Positions 45,965 to 56,060 of a stretch of DNA of 64,000 nt are shown piece by piece. The notes beneath the pieces are model-generated. The model was not told the DNA's origin, made no database searches, and saw only the letters and a program-made list of their open reading frames with translations. The DNA comes from Thelonectria olida (taxonomy: Eukaryota > Ascomycota > Sordariomycetes > Hypocreales > Nectriaceae), in the NCBI GenBank assembly GCA_020736575.1, contig JAGPYM010000003.1, positions 2,294,001 through 2,358,000 of the forward strand, written 5' to 3'. A program made the position numbers and the translations under genes. How positions within the stretch are numbered: the first letter of the stretch is position 1; each line of letters opens with the position of its first letter.

Positions 45965-47378
45965 TCACAACACTAGTCGACCAGGCTCCTCCTCGAGAAT
46001 AGCCTTGCAGCGCTCCAAGAATACCTGGGCGCGCTCCTCTTCGCCCTTGGGAACCACCAAGGAAAACACGTTGGCATTGCTTGAGATCCCAGGAACAGTG
46101 CGGATGCCAGCGGGCTGTGGAGACTTCTTTTTGATAGGACCGGCGAGAATATCGATGATATCGGTCTTCTTAGGGGCAGCAGGTTGGGCCCCGAAGAGGG
46201 AGGAGGGGGGGATGGCGGAAATTTGGGGCAGGTACAGGCCGCGGGAGCCCTTGGCGGCCTTGACCTTGTCGAGACCCAGGACCTGGTCGAAGAGTTCGTC
46301 GGCGGTTGGGGCGCGCTTAAGGCGAGGAAGGTCGTCGTTGGCGACCTCAGCGGCGCGACTAACAAAGGTAGAGATGGGCAAGAAGACGCCGAGAGTGTCC
46401 TGGATCTTGTTCTGCACCTCGACAACCTTGGCGAGCGAAACAGGGACAGAAACCTCGAGGTTCTCGATAACGGGGGACTTGGGAACCTCTTTGGCTTGCC
46501 TGGGAGCCTCCTTGGGGGCGGGTGCCTTCTTCTCGGCGACCTTGATGTTGCTGAGGTCAAGGTGGGAAAGAGTGTTGAAGCGGGCCTCGATGGCGGCAGG
46601 AGTCTCGGGGTTGATAGTTCCGAGATAGGCCAAAATATCACCCTTGACCAGACGGCCATGAGGACCGGTACCCTTGATCTTGCTGACCTCCTCCTTGCTC
46701 AGGCCCTTCTCCTTGACGAGGTGTCCGACCGAGGGAAGGAGAGGGTAGGAATGCTCGAAAGTGCCGCTTGGGGAAGCCTTGGTGGCGGCCTTTTTCTCTG
46801 AAGACTTGGGCTCGCTAGATGACGGAGCAGACTCGGAAGAAGACTCCTTGGGAGCCTCCTTGGCCTGGGAAGTAGGCTCTTCGGCGGGAATCTCGACGGC
46901 GCTGACGTCGTCCCCAGCGTCAGCGATGACGGCGATGCGAGTGCCGACCTGGACGCCCTTGCTGCCGTCCGAGCTCATGATCTTGACCATGACACCGTCG
47001 TCCTGTGCCTCGACATCCATGGTGGCCTTGTCGGTCTCGATCTCGAGCAGCACGTCGCCGGCGCTGTAAGACTCCCCCTCCTTAACCTTCCAGCTGGCAA
47101 TATTCCCCTCGGTCATGGTGGGCGAGAGCGCCGGCATGGTAAAGTTTTGAGCGGCGAGACATCGCGACGAGGTTGTGAAGCCTGCGTTTAACGATTTGTC
47201 GTGTTAGTTATTTGTTGCGTTGTGATGTCGTCGTGCATTGCCATTGCGCGCGAAATGTTGGGAGGAGTGGTGGGAAGGTTCCCAGGAGAGAATCGGGGGG
47301 GAGCAACGTACTACGGGCGGCGACGCGAGTGGTGGCGAGACGGGCAGACGCTCGACATGCTGCCGCGAAAGATGCCAT
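45965..47378 (-). CDS. pdx1: Pyruvate dehydrogenase complex protein X (E3-binding protein)
   Basis: Two exons on the minus strand, 47378-47312 and 47181-45965; 427 aa. A basic mitochondrial presequence (MASFAAACRASARLATTR) is split by the intron. One lipoyl domain follows (about residues 38-112) with lipoyl-lysine about K74 in the ETDKATMDVE motif. An Ala/Pro/Ser/Glu-rich linker leads to a peripheral-subunit-binding domain (about 168-209: PSVGHLVKEKGLSKEEVSKIKG, split by GPHGRLVKGDIL). The C-terminal part is a shortened acyltransferase-like domain without the HxxxDG active site seen in E2. That is the architecture of protein X, which anchors dihydrolipoamide dehydrogenase (E3) to the E2 core in the matrix. 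It lies between two tRNA-Lys genes, all on the same strand. Confidence 0.92.
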
Positions 47379-47822
47379 TAGAGATATGAGTTGCAACCGA
47401 GACGATTGGGTAGGTTTTCGGGTTGGAAATGGACGAGGTCGGAGGAGCAGGGCGTGGTGAGGGATTGTCGACTGATGGGAATTGCTGAGCTGTTTCGCTG
47501 AAGCTGTTGGGATGCGCCGATCTGGACGGGGTGCGCACGGGCCAGGCGGCGTTTTTTTTGCGCGGGACGAACGACGGACCGGTGGCTTTTGTTCCGATTC
47601 CCGAGGGATGGATCTATTTTCTGTTCAATGTAAAAAAGCCTTTTAAAATATCGGACCGAGTAAGCGTGCCAACGATTCAAGATGATCAATTAGGTGCTAT
47701 CTAACAACACAGTCGGTTCTTTTCACTGTTGTGTGCTACCTACCTACCACACTCAGAATCCATCACATTTCACACTGTCGGTAAAAAGAGCAAAAAAAGA
47801 ACACCAATGATATTATAGGAAT

Positions 47823-47920
47823 AGCCCAATGCGGGGGTCGAACCCGCAGCCTTGAGATGTTTGATTTCAGAGTTGTGTACTCGTAAGAGTCTCACGCTCT
47901 ACCGATTGAGCTAACCGGGC
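47823..47920 (-). tRNA. tRNA-Lys (CUU) with 25-nt intron
   Basis: The mature sequence appears identical to the copy at 45605-45689, but the intron is 25 nt (47859-47883) instead of 12. The anticodon CTT maps to 47887-47885. Both introns contain GAGTACACAA. The 3' flank on the minus strand carries a T-rich terminator (A run at about 47792-47798 on the plus strand). Confidence 0.95.
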
Positions 47921-48312
47921 CCAATCTGTTGATCGATGTTGTTGTTGCAGGCGGCGTCGGAAATAGACACTATCGACGTAGCATGTCACGACATGTTGGT
48001 TGATGGCTGGTCGTGAGGTAGGCCTGGGCATCTTGGGAACAACGGCCAACAACCTGCGGCCCAAAAGGCATACTCATACCTCAATAGGCGCATGGAGAGG
48101 CAGATTCGATGAATGGGGCAGTGTGAACGTTTGACGAGACGCAGGCTTAGCCGGCCTCCCGCAGGTCCAAGCAAACACTAACAAAACCACATCACTATTA
48201 AGACTAAACATATTCGCCTTCATCTCTCGTCACAACATTTGCCTTGCTCATTCACCTTGAATTTGACTCCTTCATCGGCACATTATCTCCCAAGTATCAG
48301 GGCTCAACCACC
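47921..48312. other. Intergenic: tRNA-Lys upstream flank and promoter of first ISG12-like gene
   Basis: About 390 bp with no gene. The segment next to the tRNA resembles that next to the other tRNA-Lys (shared CAATCT and TTGTTGCAGG). Confidence 0.5.
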
Positions 48313-48662
48313 ATGGCTTGGCCTCTATTCGCCGCGCTGGGTGGAAGCCTTGTTGCATTCATCCCGGCTATCATAAGTGCACCCTTCTTAAGCCTTCTTG
48401 GATTTGGATCTGCAGGAGTTGGAGCTGGTTAGTTTCTATTCTTTTTCAAGTCAACTTCCATTTCTCACACCAAACCTCTTGGTCAGGCACCTTTGCTGCA
48501 TGGATCCATGCTATAATCGGAAACGTTATCCCAGGGTCATTGTTCGCGATATTTCAAAGTGCGGGTGCTCTAGGATATGGGCTGGGCATTGTGAATGGTG
48601 TCATTCAATGCGTTGGCGCAGCTTTTGCATTCGCCGTAGGTAGTTGGGCCTTGTTGTTTTGA
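48313..48662 (+). CDS. ISG12/IFI6-family small hydrophobic protein, copy 1
   Basis: Two exons, 48313-48427 and 48487-48662; 96 aa. Almost the whole protein is hydrophobic and Gly/Ala-rich: SLVAFIPAIISAPFLSLLG, FGSAGVGAGTFAAW, then the family signature IIGNVIPGSLFAIFQSAGA and LGYGLGIVNGVIQ. This matches the interferon-inducible 6-16/ISG12 family (IFI6, IFI27), small membrane proteins of mitochondria and ER in animals with scattered fungal members. The intron falls in the Gly codon of GxG before TFAAW, the same place and phase as in copy 2, so the two are paralogues. It lacks the polar N-terminus and charged tail of copy 2. The first in-frame ATG was taken as start. Molecular function in fungi is unknown. 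Confidence 0.78.
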
Positions 48663-49111
48663 GCGGAAGTCATGAGGAGAATGTTGGAGGGATGGACTGG
48701 TTCGGACAACATGCATGCGCACTCGGGACACTGAAACGGTCATGAAATAAAATGCCCTATTAAGGAAATGTTAAAGTTCCTTGCGTAAACAGTTGTGAAC
48801 AAACGCGGACGTCTTTACTCTGTTCTATACACCTTCCAAGATGGGGAGCTCGCCATCACCACCTACAAGTTGGTTCTGGTTGGGGGCAGGCATCAGCATA
48901 GGCTGACACGCGCAATGCGTCATGGATCCAAAACACTCTACTGTAAGTCAATCACTTTGAAACTGCCTTGTGTGCTTCTGTCATTACTCATCAATCATCC
49001 TGAGCTGGCCCATTGGTTGGCCGATTGCTTGCCAGCTGCGGACGGCCAACAAGGCTGCACCGTCTCACCCCACCCTCGTCTCTTCTCCGCCTTGCTCTCT
49101 ACACCTTCCAA
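48663..49111. other. Intergenic between the two ISG12-like genes
   Basis: About 450 bp forming the 3' flank of copy 1 and the promoter and CA/CT-rich leader of copy 2. No gene is seen. Confidence 0.5.
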
Positions 49112-49198
49112 ATGTCCCTGAGACGCCATTCTCGCCGCCTCTTCACAGTAACTCAATACCGACTGAGAAAGTCCGATTCAAGCACGAGCTTATCCAAC

Positions 49199-49774
49199 AT
49201 GGCGAACGCCAACCAAGGTGGCGGCGGCCCAGAGCAGGATGGTTACTTCTCCAAGGCAAGAAATCCATGCTTGAACACAATGCATCCTATCTTTTGCTAA
49301 CCTTCGCAGGGTTACGAGTGGGCTTCGAATCACCCATTCCAAGCCGCCGGTCTTGGAACAGCCGCCCTTGTCATTGCAGCTCCCGGTGTCGTCGCAGCAC
49401 CACTCCTAGGAGCCGCCGGCTTTGGTGCCAACGGCATTGTCGGAGGTGAGTACCGCTTTCTGTATTCCAATATCCGAATGCTGACTTGAATCTCAGGAAC
49501 CATTGCCGCAGGCGTGCAGAGCAGCATCGGGAACGTCGCGGCGGGCGGCTTGTTTGCAACCCTCCAAAGCGCCGCTGCCGGTGGTTATGGCGTTGCAGCT
49601 GTAAACGGCGTAATTCAGGGGTCTGCTGTCCTTGGAGTCGCTGTGCCGTGGTTGCGGAGAGAGAAACGTGACCAGGAGTGCGAAGAGGAACCTGGCAACA
49701 ATGAAGAAGACGACGGCAGCAAGGACGGCGGCGAGGGTGACCAGCACGCTGGCGAACCCGAGTCCAAGTTGTGA
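49199..49774 (+). CDS. ISG12/IFI6-family protein, copy 2, with charged tail ending in SKL
   Basis: Three exons: 49199-49255, 49310-49445 and 49497-49774; 156 aa. The polar start MANANQGGGGPEQDGYFSK precedes the ISG12 core (AAPGVVAAPLLGAAGFGA, SIGNVAAGGLFATLQSAAA, GGYGVAAVNGVIQ). The core is closer to the animal consensus than copy 1. The last about 38 residues are strongly acidic and end in ESKL, a C-terminal tripeptide that fits the type 1 peroxisomal signal. Intron 1 has a GC donor (AAG/GCAAGA), since no GT site nearby keeps the frame. An in-frame ATG at 49112 would add 29 residues (MSLRRHSRRLFTVTQYRLRK…) that look like a mitochondrial presequence. Which start is used is unknown. Confidence 0.78.
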
Positions 49775-50443
49775 GTCGCTTCCTCATGTATCGGTTAGTG
49801 AGGACATTTCCCAGTTTGCCCTACGTATTTGCGCATATATAAATGGTAGATGGATGTGTCTGCTTGCTTGACCATCTGTTTGCCGAAAGACGCCCAATCC
49901 GATCATAGTCACTATAATTGATTACCACGCGTGATACGACTCCTTGATTTTGAATATCTCTTACATGCTTACTTCTTGGTCTGAGGGCGATGGGAAATAT
50001 CATGGGCACGGAGAATCTGTTGATGGTAACGCACAGAACAAAGACAACGGCTTCAAGGACGGAGGGGAAAAGGTCGAGAAAAAGACCAAGACACGCTCAA
50101 AACTTGGTCGGGTCAAAGGTCGATTGTAACTATGCACCTATTCGTAGAGGCCCTTTGCCCATGATTTGGAATTGTTAGTTGCTTGCTACTCCACGTTGGA
50201 TTGGGCCTTGGAACGGTATCGAAACACACTCCAACACTGTATGGCCAGATCGGCTTGGCCAAGGTGCGTTGTTTTCACTCGTTGTGCGCTTGAGTTGAGT
50301 TGACGAAATCCTCTGCCCTGTGTTGATTACATATGAACTAGATAACCCCTTATATAGATATAAAGCTACCCTTCCGTTGCATATTTTCCCTATAGTTATC
50401 CTAAAAGCCTACAAGTGACGACTATTTACAAAAATATGAAAGG
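49775..50443. other. Convergent 3' region between ISG12-like copy 2 and dynamin gene
   Basis: About 670 bp. A frame at 49944-50129 contains a stretch resembling the charged tail of copy 2 (described among the findings). The rest (50320-50460) is AT-rich, consistent with 3' processing. Confidence 0.45.
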
Positions 50444-52728
50444 TTAGAAACTTGATAAAGTAGATGGTGGCTGGCTTGGGATGCCAGTCACGTCAGACCC
50501 AGCCGTCGGCCGCAATACGAGCGGTACCCCTACTTGATAGTCAGTCATTATTCATCGGCAGTGCAGTAACACGCTTGTTTCTACCTGAAAATCCGCGGTC
50601 CAGATGTTTCTGACAGGCGCTTAGAGCCTCCTTGAGCTCGAAACGCTCAATCTTGATATCCGTTCGCCTTTGCTTCATCTCCTCCGTCTCGGTAACGAAC
50701 ATTTGCAGATCTTCGTCGTTGAGTTCGAGGACTCGGTCAAGAGTGATGATGTCTGGCATGTGAGATATTAGGCAGTTGTCAACTACCAGTGTGATGACAT
50801 TATCTGTGAAGGTTTGGAGGGTAAACTCGGTCAAGTGTCAGTAGATAAGATAAACAGCAAGACATGGAACCGAAAGTTATCAAACATATGCGTTTTCTTC
50901 AACTCACATTGTAGTAACTCGTCATCTCGTCGACGGCTGCCTCAGCGTTGGTGCGATCAATGCTCCAAGACTTCAAGTCCGGGTTTCTGGCGAGGGGCCG
51001 ATACTGCAAACCTGCTTGCTGCTGGAAGAGAAACCGTCGGAAGGCCGTGTCGTGAGGTTGAATGTGTCCCTCTTTGTAATGTTTGAGGAGCTCCTTTAGC
51101 TTCAGTTCGAGCTCCATACTCGTGCGTATAAAGAACGGATCCACGAACGTCCTCAGCGCTTCTCCTAGTATCTTATTGTCGGTGCCGACGATGTGTGTCA
51201 TAGTAGACTCCACAAACGCCTTTACAGTACTCTTAGCCAGTTCAATGTGTGTTGTTGCTATTGATTCCCAGGGTGCTGCTTGCTCGCGGAAAAGGGACGC
51301 TATCACCGCTTCGCTGCTGTTGACGGGTATCATGTTTTCCACCTCTGCTATAAACTCTTCTCTTGGTGTTGCGTCAGGGCCGGGCTGGTGATAGAATTCG
51401 ACGAATGGTATGAGCTGGCTTGGAACCTGAGCCTTGTAGTCTCCTGAGCCATCGGAATTGATGAAGTGACGTTTAGCTCCCGAGTTGACCATGACGAGGG
51501 CGAAGGATCTATTCAAGTTTCCCATGAGAGTGCGTAGTCTCCTTACGACGGTATCTTCGTGTCGGTAAGCTCCGTAACCGACGCCTCCGTCTCCGAAGAA
51601 GGTATCGGTATAGTCTCCTTTGAGAGCTGCCGCCAGCAGAGTTTGGAACTGAGCAGCTACTTTGACCATGCAGTTTCTGGCCTCTTCGACGGTCGATAGC
51701 GGTGGCCCGAGCCTCTGCAGTCGTATATCGAGGGTCTCCATCTTGGCCTCAGTTGCCATTGACAGGTCTGGTAGGCCCTTGAGGATGGAAGCTTGCAGAA
51801 TGTGGCCTAACCTGAGGCGAAGCATCCAAGCACCGCGAGCCTGTGGCGGCACAGACGACCAAGGCGCCATGCGGAAGAACTCAGTCTCAACCAAGTCTCG
51901 CTCTTCTGCTGATACTGTCCAGCCTGAATACGGCCTGTTGCGCAGCATGTGCCATCCGAGATCGAGCCTATACTCTGGGTCCATGTTCCTCACGAGGTTG
52001 GCAAACTTGAGTTGGTCTGCTTGCGAGACAGCGAGATCGGGCTTGGTAATGATTCCCAGGGTTCGCTCGCCTCTAGGGTCGTACTTCTTGACGAGGTCGA
52101 GGATCTTCAAGGCGTTGGGACCGTTTTGGGCGGAGACGACGGCGAGGATGACGACGTCTGTGTTAGCCATCTCTCGCTCTGCCAGCTCCCTACAGAGAAC
52201 TGCGTCGTCATCATTGCGTTGTTCGTCGTCCCAAAGTATGCCTGGCAGATCGGTGATGAAGAGGGGAAGAAGATCAGGCCCCGAGACTTTGATGTACAGG
52301 CCATGCTGCGGACAATAACCATCCGACCTCTGTATACGCAACAAGGCTTTTGCATCGTCCACGATACCAGCAAAGTCCCTCTCGTCGGGCCCTCGGCGCT
52401 CCAAAGTCTGTAGCCTCGACCCAGTGGGCGCCGTCTTAGTGTCGCCGTTGTTGACCTTTGCTTCGGCCTTTGCGAGTTGGGTGCAACGAAGGATGACGGC
52501 CGTGGTGAAGAGAGTGCCGTTCTGCTCCTTGACGGGGAAGCCAATGTGGGTGAAGGCGTCCAAGACCGAGGACTTGCCACAAGAGGCTTCTCCAACAACG
52601 GCAAGACGAGGTAGTCGAGGACCGCGTTTGAGAGTCTTTGCGTCTAGACGGTTGAAGTCGCGATGGACGGGCTCCAGCTCGGCGCGGAGCTGTTTGAGGG
52701 CTTCGGAGTTTCCATCGATTCGACTCAT
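50444..52728 (-). CDS. Dynamin-superfamily GTPase (Mx/Drp-like)
   Basis: Proposed exons on the minus strand: 52728-50908, 50825-50585 and 50529-50444; 715 aa. The start is the first ATG (MSRIDGNSEALKQL). GTPase motifs are all present: P-loop GEASCGKSS (46-54), switch Thr pair TTAV (75-78), DLPG (160-163) and TKPD (228-231). A long helical middle domain follows, with RFLFQQQAG, then a C-terminal GED-like helix region (FTDNVITLVVDNCL to RFELKEALSACQ). There is no PH domain or Pro-rich tail and no membrane segment, which fits the fungal Mx/Drp-like class rather than endocytic dynamin or Vps1. Without the last intron (50584-50530, GTAGAA donor, CTGAC branch) the protein would end at 50541 instead. 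It is convergent with the ISG12-like pair. Its cellular target is unknown. Confidence 0.85.
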
Positions 52729-53326
52729 GTTGGCCAAGAAAGAAAGAAAAAGAAGAGGCTCTTGCCCTTGAGATGCTCAGTTCGCGTACCTGCCCAGTGA
52801 TGACAGTCGCAAGCCTCAAAGTTAAAACAAGATAGACAAAACGTGATCAGGCTGGGCGTCCCTTCCCTCTCTTCCACTTGCTGCCCAGGTCCCCGCTTCA
52901 GCTTCCATGCAGCAAAGGGTGTACAATTATGAACGGCGTCGTCTTTTTTTATCCATCATATTTTTTGGGATGTTCATTCATAAGCTGCATAAGCCTGACC
53001 TGTGCAGTCAAGGTGCCAATCAAGACGCTCATATGAGGAGAATGTCTTACTCGTTGCACAATGAGCCATATTAGCGTCCTGCATCACGTTCAGCCACCAA
53101 CAACACATCCTTGTGAGCTGAAAAACATGTGCAGAATTAGGGCATGTGAGTTCTGATAACGCTTGGATAAGAGCTGAAAAGTACAAAGAAGACAAAAAGA
53201 ATCATTATGAGGACGAGATATACGCTTCAAACATGGAGCTTAAACGAGTCTATTAGCCTATCTTCTAATATGTCTATGGTACCGTCCGTCTATTGCAAGT
53301 GGGTATCCGTCATCCCTGCAGTCTAT
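52729..53326. other. Intergenic: promoter of dynamin-like gene and dus1 3' flank
   Basis: About 600 bp between two genes on the minus strand. No coding frame of interest. Confidence 0.5.
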
Positions 53327-54893
53327 TCAACCAGCAACAGCTGAATCCCTCGTCTTGATATCGTCCGCCTTCCCCTTCTCCTCCGCCGCCTTTTCTTGGT
53401 CCTTCTTCTTGGGACGAACCGCTCCCTTCTTCAGCGCCTCGCTCGGCAGCGGTCGGATAATCGGCTGCGCAACCCACCAAGGCCGCCGACACCGCGCCAT
53501 CGTGCCCGCCGAGCTCTCATCCTCGGGAAGATCTTCGCCCTCACGCGGTGGCTCTGCGACGCTCGCCCCGTCAGTCCGTTCGTACTCGAGCAAACCCTCA
53601 GCCACTTTGCGCTCCACTGCTAGCAGGATGCGCTCGTACGCATCAATGTCGCCCGCACGGCTCTTGGCGAGCATGTCTCGTACGTCTGTGTGCTTGGAAA
53701 CAAAGTGTCTCAAGAGATGGAAGAGGTGGGGCTGCACGGCGCTCATGTTGGGACCCTGCTCTTGCTTCTTCCCCGAAACCTTTCGTTTCTTCGCACTTGG
53801 TTCCTCCTCCAACGCTTCGCTTTCCGTGATCCACGCTGTGTTGTCGCCAGGAATAAACAGAGGCTTTCGGTCCGGAGGCGCGCTTCCCAGCGCGTGTTCG
53901 TGGAGGATGTTGATGTACCGTCTGCATACGGCGTCGACTCTCCAACCTCCTTCTCCGTCCTTTCCTCTCCAGTATTCTCGGCCCTCTTCGCCCTTCGGAG
54001 GGGGCTTCGCGAAGATGCCTGGATCACTGAGGTTGCCTTCGGCGCTCATTATGCCGTCCGCACCTGTTGCCTCCAGACATCTTTCGAGATCGCCATGCTG
54101 AAGAATATTTCCGTTGGCAAAGATGACTGTCTCTGCCGGCAAGCTATCTCGTAGAAATCGAATCATCTTCCAGTCGGCCAAACCCGTAAGATGTCCCTTC
54201 ATCTCTCTCCTCCTCCCGTGAACTGTCAGGATAGATGCTCCTGCGCTCAACACATTCTTCGCGTACGCAAGAGTCTCCTCTTTAGTGTCTAACATTCTGA
54301 TCTTGGCCGTGACCGGGACAGGGAGCTCATTGTGGAGGGTGTTTATGAGCTTAAAGATGAGCTTCTGATCCTCCTGTAAGAAGGCGCCGTAGTGACCTTT
54401 TCGCGCGATACCCTGTGGGCAGCCAAGGTTCAGATCAACTGCATCGCAATAAGGAGCAACCTGCTTGGCCGCCGACAAGAGTTGGTTTGGGTCGTTGGCG
54501 CAGAACTGGACAAAGAGCGGCCGGTCAATGGCGGCATTGCCATCAAGCCAGGGTTTTGAAGTCGACGAGTGCACGGGCTGGAAGTGCTGCCTTCGGTATT
54601 TCTCTTCCTCTGAGTAGAGACGAGCGTGAAGCATCGGAGTATAGGCAAGAAGGTTGGATTGTTCTGTCGGGGAGAGGAAAGATCGGGTGAGCATTCGCCA
54701 GGCCTATAAATCGTAACGATGAGTATGAGATCCCCCGAATAAATTCACCCTCCATAAAGTTACTTACAAACTCGGACTGATCGACCATCGGAGCCACAAT
54801 GAACTTGGGGCTTCCGATGCTCTCGTAGAAGGCTCTCCCATGTAACTTGGCCGGTCGCTCCACCGCGGGGTCCTGCGTGTTGTCGGGTGCCAT
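53327..54893 (-). CDS. dus1: Dus1, tRNA-dihydrouridine(16/17) synthase
   Basis: Two exons on the minus strand, 54893-54768 and 54703-53327; 500 aa. The start is the first ATG (MAPDNTQDPAVERPAKLHG). The flavin-binding TIM barrel opens with FIVAPMVDQSEFAWRML. The catalytic cysteine is about C137 in VDLNLGCPQGIARKGHYG. Further barrel motifs are PVTAKIRML, TVHGRRREMKGHLTG and VIFANGNI, followed by GADGIMSAEGNL. This is the DUS1 signature set: NADPH-dependent reduction of uridines 16/17 in the D-loop of cytoplasmic tRNAs. The C-terminus is extended by a Lys/Glu-rich tail (KKDQEKAAEEKGKADD), common in fungal members. Confidence 0.94.
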
Positions 54894-56060
54894 CGTGGCT
54901 AATCGTCTCGCAGAAAGAGTCAATCGAAAACTCGATCTGGGCCCCGGAGCCGTCCGGAGCCAAGTAGTCCTTACGAGAAACTCCAGGATAGCGGCAAGAA
55001 GTCGTTGGTACAGACCTGCACACCAGTCGTTGCTAGGTGAGGGTCAAAGGAGCCACCTAAAATTTACAACAAAGGTGAAAAATAAACGGAAAAAAAAAAG
55101 TTTACCTTTTGGCTCATGACGAGCCTCGCCCACTTTCCGAAGTGGGACACAAGGCTAGAGTGGTGTGGCTTGAAACGCGGGGTCGCGTGGGGGGCACTAG
55201 CGGAGGATCCAAGAATAGGCTTGTGGCGTTCCAACAGCCTCGTCCAGTGCCAAAACGTCCCAAGTACCGGTACATTCACTGGTACTTGGCGTGTACTGGC
55301 ATCGAGCCAACGTCCGATCGCAGCAAGGTAAGTACATGGATGGGCCGAGTTCACAACCCCTAGGTTGATAAATCAAGACGTTGGACCATCTAAACAACTA
55401 TTACCAAGAGACCTCAATTTTATTTTAACATCTCACACATCACGATTTAATTTGACACATAAAATAGTCCAGGCAGCGTCTAAAGAACGCTGGAACATCT
55501 CGCTTATTTACTAGTCCGGCTATAGAGACATTCCTCCAACATAGTGAGAAAAGAAAATCAGAGCATCGTGCATCGCCTCCATCCGTTCTAGCCTGATAAG
55601 TTATGTCAGCCCGGAAACCGCCGTTGCATCTTGTTCAGCCAGCCCGGTTATAGTCTTTGTGGAAGACTATGCCGTGTTCTGTAACAAGTGGCGTTTGTAA
55701 CTCCCGTTAGACTAGGAGATAACTGGTCAACGAGACAGCCACCGACGGCCGCACTTAGCCACGTCATCTCCCGCACTCTCATCACGCCCCTTAACATCAG
55801 ACCCATAATCCGAGTTGCCAGCGTCGCCGTTTCTGGTGCAAAAATTAAAGAAAATGTAGGACTCTTTGGTCTAAATTCCACATGACATGCAGAGAGTGGT
55901 AAAGTGATGAACGCCATGGACACCTTACTATGCTGAGCCCTCAACGCCTTAAACTGTGAATATGGTCAAGTACATGACTTTTGGCCTCGCGGCCCGTCAT
56001 CAAGGAAATGAAAACATGGTGTGACAGGGTTTGTTGTGTAACAGGTGAGCATTGCCATCA
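54894..56060. other. Intergenic between dus1 start and Bni4-like 3' end
   Basis: About 1.17 kb without a supportable gene. The left 200 bp should hold the dus1 promoter. A poly-A stretch lies at about 55090-55099. Several GTACC/GGTAC motifs occur at 55264-55300, and the middle (55400-55560) is AT-rich. Confidence 0.45.

Noticed and set aside
52729..52737. Slightly longer start for the dynamin-like protein (residues MAN before MSRIDG)
   Set aside because: The upstream codon is TTG, not ATG. The first true ATG is at 52728. The same reasoning moved the dus1 start from 54923 to 54893.
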